Assembly (NCBI GenBank): GCA_046328505.1
Contig: JAXLWL010000002.1
Location: 620,001-684,000, forward strand
Length of the DNA stretch: 64,000 nt
Source of the DNA: JBDHWG01 sp046328505
GTDB taxonomy: Bacteria; Chloroflexota; Anaerolineae; Epilineales; JAHCIE01
Reading direction: 5' to 3'
Part shown: piece by piece, positions 1 through 6,715 of the stretch
Position numbering within the stretch: the first letter of the stretch is position 1
How the letters are laid out: every line of letters begins with the position of its first letter
The notes under the pieces: generated by a model
What the model was told of the DNA's origin: nothing
What the model saw: only the letters and a program-made list of their open reading frames with translations
The model's database searches: none
Position numbers and translations under genes: made by a program

Positions 1-991
1 TTATGATGCGCATTCCTACGACCGCGAGTTCCTCGATGCGGCGAACCAGGGTCGCTTCGATCTGAACTACAGCCAGATCTCGCTCGATTACCAAACCGCG
101 ACGTTGGCGCAGGGCTTCGAAGCCGTTTGCCTCTTCGTAAACGACGACGGCTCAGCGCCCGTGCTTGAAAAACTGGCCGCCGGCGGAACGCGGCTCGTGG
201 TGCTGCGCTCTACCGGGTTCAACAACGTTGATCTGGCTGCGGCGGAAGATTGCGGCATCACGGTGATGCGTGTCACCTCCTATTCGCCCTACTCCGTGGC
301 GGAGTTTGCCGTGGGGTTGCTCCAGACCCTGAACCGCAAAATCCACCGGGCGTACAACCGCACCCGCGAGAACAACTTCCGCCTGGCCGGACTGCTTGGC
401 CGCGACATACACGGCTCGACGGTCGGGGTGGTGGGCACGGGGAAGATCGGCGCCGTGTTCGCCCGAATCATGCAGGGATTTGGCTGTGATCTGTTAGGCT
501 ACGACGTCAATCAAAATCCGGAGTGTATTGCGCTGGGCATGCAGTATGTTCCGCTCGATGAGCTTCTGGCCGCCGCCGACATCGTCAGCCTGCACGTCCC
601 GCTGCTGCCTGACACTCGTCACCTGATCAACGAGCGCACGCTCGCGCTCATGAAGCCGAGCGCCTTCCTCATCAATACGAGCCGTGGTGCCTTGATCGAT
701 ACCGAGGCCCTGGTCGACGCGCTGCGGCAGGGACGCCTCGCGGGTGTCGGCCTGGATGTCTACGAGGAGGAGGACGACCTGTTCTTCCGCGACCTGTCGG
801 ACCAGATTATCACCGACGACGTCTTCGCGCGCTTGATTAGCTTCCCCAACGTGCTCGTGACCGGTCACCAGGCATTCTTCACGCGCGAGGCCCTGACGAC
901 GATCTCCGAGACGACCATTCAGAATATCGCCGATTTTGAAGCCGGCGTCTCGAATGCGAATGTTCTCAAGCCCCGGCCCAAGGCAGGGTAG
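1..991 (+). CDS. ldhA: D-lactate dehydrogenase / 2-hydroxyacid dehydrogenase (5' end outside window)
   Basis: NAD-dependent D-2-hydroxyacid dehydrogenase that most likely interconverts pyruvate and D-lactate in the cytoplasm. The reading frame is open from base 2, so the true start lies before the window; 329 residues are visible. The first visible residues, YDAHSYDREFL, match the early part of LdhA proteins, so only a short N-terminus is missing. Family hallmarks are the segment EAVCLFVNDDGS, the nucleotide-binding motif GTGKIG, the catalytic arginine in NTSRGALID, the acidic GLDVYEEE stretch and the catalytic histidine in TGHQAF. The DLFF segment after the acidic stretch is typical of fermentative D-LDHs rather than of SerA or glyoxylate reductases. 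The gene ends 21 bases before pyruvate kinase on the same strand, so the pair probably forms a pyruvate-node operon. Confidence 0.88.
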   Translation, partial: YDAHSYDREFLDAANQGRFDLNYSQISLDYQTATLAQGFEAVCLFVNDDGSAPVLEKLAAGGTRLVVLRSTGFNNVDLAAAEDCGITVMRVTSYSPYSVAEFAVGLLQTLNRKIHRAYNRTRENNFRLAGLLGRDIHGSTVGVVGTGKIGAVFARIMQGFGCDLLGYDVNQNPECIALGMQYVPLDELLAAADIVSLHVPLLPDTRHLINERTLALMKPSAFLINTSRGALIDTEALVDALRQGRLAGVGLDVYEEEDDLFFRDLSDQIITDDVFARLISFPNVLVTGHQAFFTREALTTISETTIQNIADFEAGVSNANVLKPRPKAG

Positions 992-1012
992 AGCGGACCC
1001 AAGGAGAATGAC

Positions 1013-2446
1013 GTGCGCAAGACCAAGATCGTAGCCACGCTTGGACCGGCTTCTAGCTCTAGTGATGTCATCGATCGCATGATCGCCGCGGGGCTGGACG
1101 TGGCCCGTCTCAACTTCTCCCATGGCACGCATGAAGACCACGCAGCGACCGTGGCTCGGCTAAGGGCCGCAGCCCAGCGCGCCGGACGCCCGCTCGCGCT
1201 TCTCCAGGACTTACAGGGGCCGAAGATTCGGACTGGCTCGCTCGAGGGTGGCGGGCCGGTCGCTCTGGCGCAAGGCCAGAAGTTCGCGATCAGTACGACG
1301 CCCAGGCTCGGAACAGCGGAGGAAGTCAGCACAACGTATGCGGCTTTGCCACGCGACGTCAAACCGGGCGACCGCATTCTTCTGTCTGACGGCCTTATCG
1401 AGCTGCGCGTTCTCTCCAGCGACGGCGACAGCGTTCAGACCGAGGTTGTCAGCGGTGGCAGCCTGCGGCAGCATCAGGGTATAAACCTCCCCGGTGTGGC
1501 CGTCAGCGCGCCGGCGCTGACCGACAAGGACATTGATGACCTGGCCTTCGGACTTGATCAGGGTGTCGACTACGTCGCGTTGTCCTTCGTCCGCCGCGCG
1601 TCAGATCTGGCCGATATCAAAGCGCGCATCGCAGCCGCCGGACGCAACACGCCGGTGATTGCGAAGATCGAGAAGCCTGAAGCGCTCGAAGATATGGAGG
1701 GCATTCTTGCCCTGGCGGATGGCATCATGGTGGCGCGGGGCGATATGGGCGTTGAGATGGCGCCCGAGGAAGTTCCGATTGTTCAGAAGCAGCTTATCGC
1801 TGCTGCCAACACGGCAGGCAAGCCGGTCATCACCGCGACGGAGATGCTGCAATCCATGATCCAGAACCCCCGTCCGACCCGGGCGGAGGCGAGCGACGTC
1901 GCGAATGCCATTATCGACGGCACGGACGCCGTGATGTTGAGCGGCGAAACCGCCATTGGGCAGCATCCGGTGGAGTCCGTCGCGATGATGGCGCGCATCG
2001 CTCTGGCCGCCGAGCGAAGCCATCGCCAGCGCGATCGAGCCGTGGAACCCGGACCGCTACGCAAAGTGGCGCAGGAGCTATGGCAGGCTGATTCGCTCAG
2101 CGCAACAACCCTGGCAATCGCACCCGAGACTGAGATTCGGGCCATCGTTGCGTTCACTGTGAGCGGCGCAACAGCGCGCCGTCTGGCCCAGAGCCGGCCT
2201 CGCGCCCCGATCATTGCCTTCACACCGAGCGAGGACACGTACCGCCGCCTCGCCCTGGTGTGGGGCGTCGAGCCGGTCCGCGCCCCCTATGTGGATGATT
2301 TTGATCAGATTGTTCCACTCGTCAATTCGGAGCTGCTTCAGCGAGGCCATGTCCAGGTGGGCGACTCGGTGTGCCTCACGGGCGGTTACCCAGTCCGCGC
2401 CCGCACCCAGACCAACTTCGTGTTGTTACAGACGATCAAGGGTTGA
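1013..2446 (+). CDS. pyk: pyruvate kinase
   Basis: Glycolytic enzyme that transfers phosphate from phosphoenolpyruvate to ADP, giving pyruvate and ATP. The start is GTG at 1013, preceded by AAGGAG at 1001-1006. The protein has 477 residues, normal for bacterial PykF/PykA. It begins RKTKIVATLGPAS, the usual first strand. Visible motifs include NFSHGTHEDH (substrate-binding Arg/Asn region), the B domain between roughly residues 70 and 165, IAKIEKPEAL with the catalytic lysine, MVARGDMGVE for metal binding, and TATEMLQSM. The C-terminal regulatory domain is complete. It lies just downstream of the D-lactate dehydrogenase and its last 21 bases overlap the end of the convergent gene on the minus strand. 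Confidence 0.96.
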   Translation: MRKTKIVATLGPASSSSDVIDRMIAAGLDVARLNFSHGTHEDHAATVARLRAAAQRAGRPLALLQDLQGPKIRTGSLEGGGPVALAQGQKFAISTTPRLGTAEEVSTTYAALPRDVKPGDRILLSDGLIELRVLSSDGDSVQTEVVSGGSLRQHQGINLPGVAVSAPALTDKDIDDLAFGLDQGVDYVALSFVRRASDLADIKARIAAAGRNTPVIAKIEKPEALEDMEGILALADGIMVARGDMGVEMAPEEVPIVQKQLIAAANTAGKPVITATEMLQSMIQNPRPTRAEASDVANAIIDGTDAVMLSGETAIGQHPVESVAMMARIALAAERSHRQRDRAVEPGPLRKVAQELWQADSLSATTLAIAPETEIRAIVAFTVSGATARRLAQSRPRAPIIAFTPSEDTYRRLALVWGVEPVRAPYVDDFDQIVPLVNSELLQRGHVQVGDSVCLTGGYPVRARTQTNFVLLQTIKG

Positions 2447-2932
2447 CATCAGCTTGTCCCGAGATACCTCTGGCCGGATGACGACGAGCGCGATCTTCGA
2501 CGCGTAGCTCTCCAACTGCTCTCGCGAGGGATGGGCGGGCAGTCCCTGGGTTTTGAGTATGGCCCGCATCATGCGCGGATGGCGCTTGAGGCGCAGCTCC
2601 AGGAAATCCGCTATCCGCGTCACATCGGCCGTCGCTTCGGCAGTTCCGTCGAAGCGACGGCGTTTTACCCGAACACTGACATGTGGGTCGGCGAGGATGT
2701 TTTGGTACCAGTCGGCCTTCGCCCCTCGCGCTGAGCCTACATAGTAGACGCCGTCGCGCTCTTCGTACTGCAGTGGCGTCACCTGCTTCTTCCCTGATTT
2801 CCGGCCGGTTGTCGTTAGCAGCAGGACAACGCGCCCTGTCAGAGGACCAAGCCCTAGCGCATAGGCGATTCGCGGCTGGTACTTCTGTAGGCGCATGACT
2901 CGGCGCGGCAATCGGGGAAGATGGAAGCGCAT
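2426..2932 (-). CDS. deazaflavin (F420)-dependent nitroreductase-family protein
   Basis: A 168-residue protein of the Ddn-like nitroreductase/DUF385 family, whose characterised members use cofactor F420 or bind flavin to reduce small electrophiles. The family core is clear: VVLLLTTTGRKSGKKQVTPL, then YYVGSARGAKADWYQNILADPHVSV, the phosphate-binding and substrate-pocket segments. ATG at 2932 is preferred; an in-frame TTG at 2938 would add two residues. No strong ribosome site is seen, and the gap to the upstream VOC gene is only about a dozen bases, so translation is probably coupled. The 3' end overlaps pyruvate kinase convergently by 21 bases. Together with the VOC gene it would be read from the leftward ECF41-type promoter at 3347-3373. 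The substrate is unknown. Confidence 0.85.
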   Translation of the reverse strand: MRFHLPRLPRRVMRLQKYQPRIAYALGLGPLTGRVVLLLTTTGRKSGKKQVTPLQYEERDGVYYVGSARGAKADWYQNILADPHVSVRVKRRRFDGTAEATADVTRIADFLELRLKRHPRMMRAILKTQGLPAHPSREQLESYASKIALVVIRPEVSRDKLMSTLDRL

Positions 2933-2945
2933 AGGCAATTATACG

Positions 2946-3290
2946 TCACGTGGGCTGGATAAGCCCGATGGTGTTGCCGTCTGCGTCCCGCACGACCGCG
3001 ATCAGCTTGCCGCCGCCGACATCTCGGACGCCCTGCTGCACCTCCGCGCCCACAGCGAGGAGCCGCTGCAGGGTCTCCTGGATGTCGGCGACGTGCCAGT
3101 AGCCGACAGGGCCGGTCATGCCCTGGCTGTAGCCGTTGGGGTCCAGGCCGATATCCTGGTCGCCAACATTGAACTGGACGTAGTAAGGGCTATCCATGGA
3201 TGGCGCGACACCCAGGAGCTGGCCATACGTTGCCTTTGCCGTCTCAAGGTCCCTGACGGGATAGATGATTGTTCGCATACCTGACGTCAT
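2946..3290 (-). CDS. VOC (glyoxalase/bleomycin-resistance fold) family protein
   Basis: A 114-residue single-unit VOC protein. It reads TIIYPVRDLETAKATYGQLLG, then a second beta-alpha-beta-beta-beta unit ending VRDADGNTIGLIQP, the standard family ending. The frame stays open much further upstream, but that part is antisense to the sigma-factor gene. ATG at 3290 is chosen because AGGAGG stands at 3295-3300 (minus strand), four bases before it. VOC proteins of this size include metal-dependent isomerases, dioxygenases, thiol transferases and antibiotic-binding proteins; nothing here decides which. Position is informative: VOC, oxidoreductase and flavoprotein genes are common partners of ECF41 sigma factors, and this gene diverges from one. 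Confidence 0.85.
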   Translation of the reverse strand: MTSGMRTIIYPVRDLETAKATYGQLLGVAPSMDSPYYVQFNVGDQDIGLDPNGYSQGMTGPVGYWHVADIQETLQRLLAVGAEVQQGVRDVGGGKLIAVVRDADGNTIGLIQPT

Positions 3291-3311
3291 ACTGCCTCCT
3301 TGTATTTCGTG

Positions 3312-3338
3312 TGTCACATTCGGTGCGTTTCCCGCGTC
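3312..3338 (+). promoter_or_regulatory. ECF41-type promoter reading toward the sigma-factor gene
   Basis: TGTCACA at 3312-3318 and CGTC at 3335-3338 are separated by 16 bases. This agrees with the published ECF41 promoter pattern (TGTCACA in the -35 region, CGTC in the -10 region, about 16 bases apart). Transcription would begin near 3345, some 30 bases before the sigma-factor ATG at 3375, implying autoregulation. Confidence 0.75.
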
Positions 3339-3346
3339 AATATGAT

Positions 3347-3373
3347 GACGAACCGCGACGGGAGAATGTGACC
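3347..3373 (-). promoter_or_regulatory. ECF41-type promoter reading toward the VOC gene
   Basis: On the minus strand, GGTCACA (3373-3367) and CGTC (3350-3347) are separated by 16 bases. This is the same promoter pattern with one mismatch in the first -35 base. It is the mirror image of the plus-strand copy around 3342.5. Transcription would begin near 3340, ahead of the AGGAGG and ATG of the VOC gene. Confidence 0.65.
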
Positions 3374-3374
3374 A

Positions 3375-4250
3375 ATGACAGAAGACAACTTGCTGGCCGA
3401 GGGATTCGAGGCGAATCGGCCCCACTTGCGGGCAGTGGCGTACCGGATGCTCGGCTCCTTGAGCGAAGCGGATGACGCTGTCCAGGAGGCCTGGCTTCGT
3501 CTCAGCCGTTTCGACACAGACGCGATCGAGAACCTGAGCGCTTGGCTCACGACGGTCGTCGCGCGGGTGTGCCTCGATATGCTGCGCTCTCGCGGGTCCC
3601 GCCGTGAGGAGCCGCTGGACGCGCACGCGCCGGACTCGCTCATAGAGCGCGAGGAGGAACGCGGCCCGGAGCACGAAGCGCAACTGGCCGACTCAGTTGG
3701 CCTCGCCATGCTCGTCATGCTCGACACGCTACCGCCTGCCGAGCGGCTCGCCTTCGTGCTGCATGACATCTTTGGCATGTCTTTCGACGAGATCGCACCC
3801 GTCGTGCGCCGCTCGCCAGTCGCCACCCGAAAGCTCGCCAGCCGCGCCCGCGCCCGACTGCGTGGGGCGACGGCGCGACGAGAAGCCGATCTCGTCCGCC
3901 GCCGAGAAGTCGTGGCCGCGTTTCTCGCCGCCTCGCGTGCCGGCGACTTCGACGCGCTCGTGGCGTTGCTCGATCCGGACGTCGTCCTCCGCGCCGACCA
4001 GGCTGCCGTCGCGATTGGCGCGGCTGAGGCCGTCCGCGGCGCGACATCGGTCGCCGAGAGCTTCGCCGGCCGCGCCCGGGCGGCGCAGCTGGCGCTCGTG
4101 AACGGAGAAGCAGGGGCAGTGTGGGCGCCGGGCGGAAAGCTACGTATCGTCTTCGCCTTCACGATCCTGAACGGAAGAATCGCGCGCATCGATCTCCTCG
4201 CTGACCCCGAGCGTCTTCGCGACCTAAACTGGACTGTCCTCAATCGCTAG
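3375..4250 (+). CDS. ECF41-family RNA polymerase sigma factor (SigJ-like)
   Basis: A 291-residue extracytoplasmic-function sigma factor with a C-terminal extension. Region 2 is near residues 10-75 (HLRAVAYRMLGSLSEADDAVQEAWLRL) and region 4 near 110-160 (LPPAERLAFVLHDIFGMSFDEIAPVV). From about 170 to the end there is a SnoaL-like domain containing DPDVVLRAD and ending LLADPERLRDLNW. A SnoaL-like extension with no separate anti-sigma gene is the mark of ECF41, where the extension controls activity in cis. In this copy the usual glycine-rich motif after VVLRAD is replaced by QAAVAIG, so regulation may differ. The start at 3375 has GGGAG about ten bases upstream. It is followed within 20 bases by a flavoprotein gene. 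Confidence 0.92.
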   Translation: MTEDNLLAEGFEANRPHLRAVAYRMLGSLSEADDAVQEAWLRLSRFDTDAIENLSAWLTTVVARVCLDMLRSRGSRREEPLDAHAPDSLIEREEERGPEHEAQLADSVGLAMLVMLDTLPPAERLAFVLHDIFGMSFDEIAPVVRRSPVATRKLASRARARLRGATARREADLVRRREVVAAFLAASRAGDFDALVALLDPDVVLRADQAAVAIGAAEAVRGATSVAESFAGRARAAQLALVNGEAGAVWAPGGKLRIVFAFTILNGRIARIDLLADPERLRDLNWTVLNR

Positions 4251-4268
4251 GAGAAGGAGAAATTGCTC

Positions 4269-4721
4269 ATGAGCTGGAAAGACCTTGAAACTGGCGACCC
4301 TGAACTGGCCGCTCTTGGTGCGGAGCGCTTCGCGCGATTCGGTGTTGCCTACCTTGCTACGCTGCGCCGCGACGGCTCGCCGCGCGTCCATCCGGTCACA
4401 CCCATCATCGGCCAGGGGCGCTTGTTCCTGTTCATGGAACCGACCTCCCCCAAGGGCCACGACCTGCGCCGCGACGGGCGCTACGCGCTGCACAGCGCGG
4501 TGAGCGATTCCAGTGGTGATAGCGGGGAGTTCTTCATCGCGGGGTGCGCGACGTTCCGAGATGACCCGGCGACGCGGCGTCTCGCTGCCGAATCGGCGAG
4601 CTACGCGCCCGCCGACCGCTACGTCCTGTTCGAGCTTGACGTCGAGAGTGCTGCGTCGACGCTCTACAACGACGGGCAGCCGGTGCGCCAGCATTGGAAG
4701 GCGAGTGAGGACGGGCGCTAG
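4269..4721 (+). CDS. pyridoxamine 5'-phosphate oxidase-family FMN-binding split-barrel protein
   Basis: A 150-residue protein of the PNPOx-like split-barrel fold. It opens ELAALGAERFARFGVAYLATL and continues RRDGSPRVHPVTP, the characteristic first strands that bind flavin or F420. ATG at 4269 is preferred over an in-frame TTG at 4263, because AAGGAG at 4254-4259 sits nine bases before the ATG and only three before the TTG. It follows the ECF41 sigma factor by 18 bases, so it is almost certainly in the same transcript and a member of the regulon. Such proteins act as oxidoreductases or as haem/flavin-binding stress proteins; the substrate cannot be read from sequence. Confidence 0.85.
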   Translation: MSWKDLETGDPELAALGAERFARFGVAYLATLRRDGSPRVHPVTPIIGQGRLFLFMEPTSPKGHDLRRDGRYALHSAVSDSSGDSGEFFIAGCATFRDDPATRRLAAESASYAPADRYVLFELDVESAASTLYNDGQPVRQHWKASEDGR

Positions 4722-4782
4722 CCAGCGGGTATGCGTCTGCACCTTGCCTTGATGTCTGGACACGAAATGCGTCTAAAATCCC

Positions 4783-4811
4783 TTGACAATCCCCGCGTTG
4801 TCCTGTATCAT
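4783..4811 (+). promoter_or_regulatory. sigma-70-type promoter of the GntR regulator gene
   Basis: TTGACA at 4783-4788 and TATCAT at 4806-4811 are separated by exactly 17 bases: a consensus -35 and a near-consensus -10. Transcription would start about 4818, just ahead of the palindrome at 4821-4838. A second TATAAT at 4817-4822 has no matching -35. Confidence 0.75.
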
Positions 4812-4820
4812 GACCCTATA

Positions 4821-4838
4821 ATCCTGTAGTTACAGGAT
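4821..4838. promoter_or_regulatory. GntR operator: perfect 8-2-8 palindrome
   Basis: ATCCTGTAGTTACAGGAT has two perfect 8-base arms around a GT centre. It has the GT...AC core expected for HutC-type GntR operators. It lies between the promoter at 4783-4811 and the regulator's start codon, so bound protein would block transcription, which suggests autorepression. Extra half-sites TCCTGTA at 4801-4807 and ACAGGA at 4840-4845 flank it; the latter overlaps the ribosome-binding site. Confidence 0.75.
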
Positions 4839-4851
4839 AACAGGAGCAGCG

Positions 4852-5670
4852 ATGGCGCTGAACACCCGCATCGACCGTCGAGGGCCCATCCCCCTGTATA
4901 TCCAGGTGATCGCCGCGCTTCAGGAGTACCTCGAAGACGGCAGTGTCAAGCCAGGCGACCAGCTCCCCGGCGAGACCGAGCTGTGCCAGCTATTCGACGT
5001 GAGCCGCACAGTCATTCGGCAGGCGCTGAAGGAGCTTGAGTACAAGGGGTTGATTGTCAGAGAGAAGGGCAAAGGGACATTTGTCGCGGAGCCGAAGATT
5101 CTCGAAGGCCTGTTCCAGGAGCTGACCGGCTTCTACGAGGACATGGCGGCCCGCGGCCATCCGCCTGTTTCCAGGGTTCTCAGGGGCGAAATCGAGCCAG
5201 CCACGCGCAAGATGGCCGGTCTCCTCAATCTCGCGCCCGCTACGCCGGTCATCGTCATCGAACGCCTTCGCCTCATCGAAGGCGAGCCGATTGTTCTCAC
5301 CACGAGCTATCTACCGCAGTCCTGCTGCCCGAATCTTCTCGACCACGACCTCACCAACCAATCTCTGTACGCGCTCCTCCAACGTGAATATGGGGTTCAA
5401 ATTGTGCGCGGACACCGCACGCTGGAAGCTGTCGCCGCCAGCAAGGTCGAAGCGGAGCTTCTGCAGGTGAAGAAAGGCGCGCCGCTCATCTCGCTGCACA
5501 GCGTCAGCTATATGGCGAACGGCACCCCGGTCGAGTATTTCCACGCGCTTCACCGAGGTGATCGCTCCCGCTTCGAGGTGGAGCTGCTGCGGGTACCGGA
5601 GCGCCGCAGCATGAACGAGCTGCTGGACAGTGCGCTGAAGCAGTCCGGCCGGCCGGCGCCGTGGCCGTGA
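4852..5670 (+). CDS. GntR/HutC-family transcriptional regulator with UTRA ligand domain
   Basis: A 272-residue cytoplasmic DNA-binding protein. The N-terminal winged helix (about residues 10-80) reads PIPLYIQVIAALQEYLEDG, ETELCQLFDVSRTVIRQALKEL and KGTFVAEPK. The UTRA domain (about 95-240) senses a small molecule, usually a sugar phosphate or amino-acid derivative; PVIVIERLRLIEGEPIVL is its typical core. The ATG at 4852 follows CAGGAG by six bases. It heads a long run of carbohydrate genes on the same strand, so it most likely represses that cluster until an intermediate accumulates. The palindrome just before it is probably its own operator. No copy of that palindrome was seen before the next gene at 5819. 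Confidence 0.93.
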   Translation: MALNTRIDRRGPIPLYIQVIAALQEYLEDGSVKPGDQLPGETELCQLFDVSRTVIRQALKELEYKGLIVREKGKGTFVAEPKILEGLFQELTGFYEDMAARGHPPVSRVLRGEIEPATRKMAGLLNLAPATPVIVIERLRLIEGEPIVLTTSYLPQSCCPNLLDHDLTNQSLYALLQREYGVQIVRGHRTLEAVAASKVEAELLQVKKGAPLISLHSVSYMANGTPVEYFHALHRGDRSRFEVELLRVPERRSMNELLDSALKQSGRPAPWP

Positions 5671-5712
5671 CCACGGCCGTGGACAAGACTTAGCATCAGG
5701 CTCGAGGTCTTG
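5658..5712 (+). other. GC-rich inverted repeats after the GntR gene
   Basis: Around the stop codon, GGCCGTG and CACGGCC form a tight stem (about 5663-5678). A second pair, CAAGAC near 5684 and GTCTTG near 5707, follows. Neither is followed by a T-run, so this looks like an mRNA hairpin or weak attenuator rather than a classic terminator. The rest of the gap to 5818 shows only the strong AAAGGAGG at 5804-5811. Confidence 0.4.
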
Positions 5713-5818
5713 GGCGCCGAGCCTCTGCGCTGTGACAATCGCATGTCGGGGCCGGCTTCAGGCCACCCCAAGTTGAATAAGCATCGTCGCTGTATCTCTA
5801 TCCAAAGGAGGATAACTC

Positions 5819-6691
5819 ATGACCATGAAGGTCGGCATCGACAGCTACTGCTTCCACCGCTATTTCGGCGAGGTGTATCCCCACCAGACACCGCCGCCCG
5901 CGCAAGATGCCATGACCATGGAAGACTTCCTGAGCTTCGCGAAGACGCTCGAAGTCGACGGCGTTTCCCTGGAATCCTGCTTTTTCCCCAGCTTTGACAA
6001 AGAATGGCTGCTCGACCTCAAGGCGCAACTGGATGACGCCGGTTTCGACCGCGTGTACGCCTGGGGCCACCCTGATGGTCTCGAGGCCGGCAAGAACCGC
6101 GTGGCCTTCGACGATATGGTTGCGCAGATTCCCAATGCCCGATTGATTGGCGCGCCCGTAATGCGTGTTGTGGCAAGCAGCCTTATGTTCCGCTTCGAGC
6201 CTCACCAGCCGCAACTCGATATCCTCGCCGACTGGTTCAGGGAGGCCGTCAAGGTCGCCGAAGACAACGGCGTCAAGCTCGCCGTCGAGAATCACATCGA
6301 CTATACCTCGGACGAGTGCGTCCAGCTTCTCGACCGAGTCGACTCGCCGTACCTGGGGCTCAACCTGGACACCGGCAACTTCCTGCGGCTGCTGGATGAT
6401 CCGGTGGATGGCGCTAAGAAGCTCGCCAACCGCGTGTACGCGACGCACATCAAGGACCTCAAGCCGGTCAAGGGCGTCAACGCGAAGGAGTGGTACTTCT
6501 TCTCGTCGACACCGGTCGGCGATGGCCTGGTGGACAACGAGAAGCTGGCGCAGATTCTCTACGATGCCAACTACCAGGGCTTCCTGGCCGTTGAAGTCGA
6601 CTCTCTGCACCCCGACTACTGGAACCAGGAGCATGCCGCCGTCGAGCAGAGCGTTCGGGAACTGAAGCGCATCGCGGCTTGCGTTGGCTAG
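5819..6691 (+). CDS. xylose-isomerase-like TIM-barrel sugar isomerase/epimerase
   Basis: A 290-residue protein of the AP-endonuclease-2/xylose-isomerase-like superfamily. These metal-dependent TIM barrels epimerise, isomerise or dehydrate sugars and inosose derivatives. The four expected metal ligands are visible: Glu in AVENHIDY, Asp in LNLDTGNFL, His in THIKDL and Glu near the C-terminus in AVEVDSLHP. The ATG at 5819 has a near-perfect AAAGGAGG seven bases upstream, the strongest ribosome site in the cluster. It is the first structural gene after the regulator and is followed 24 bases later by a Gfo/Idh/MocA oxidoreductase, a common partner pair in inositol and rare-sugar pathways. Confidence 0.87.
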   Translation: MTMKVGIDSYCFHRYFGEVYPHQTPPPAQDAMTMEDFLSFAKTLEVDGVSLESCFFPSFDKEWLLDLKAQLDDAGFDRVYAWGHPDGLEAGKNRVAFDDMVAQIPNARLIGAPVMRVVASSLMFRFEPHQPQLDILADWFREAVKVAEDNGVKLAVENHIDYTSDECVQLLDRVDSPYLGLNLDTGNFLRLLDDPVDGAKKLANRVYATHIKDLKPVKGVNAKEWYFFSSTPVGDGLVDNEKLAQILYDANYQGFLAVEVDSLHPDYWNQEHAAVEQSVRELKRIAACVG

Positions 6692-6715
6692 ACCTCAACA
6701 CTGGAGCGAACCTCT

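Noticed and set aside
3291..3683. Upstream extension of the VOC frame
   Set aside because: It would run antisense into the sigma-factor gene; AGGAGG and ATG 3290 give a complete VOC protein.
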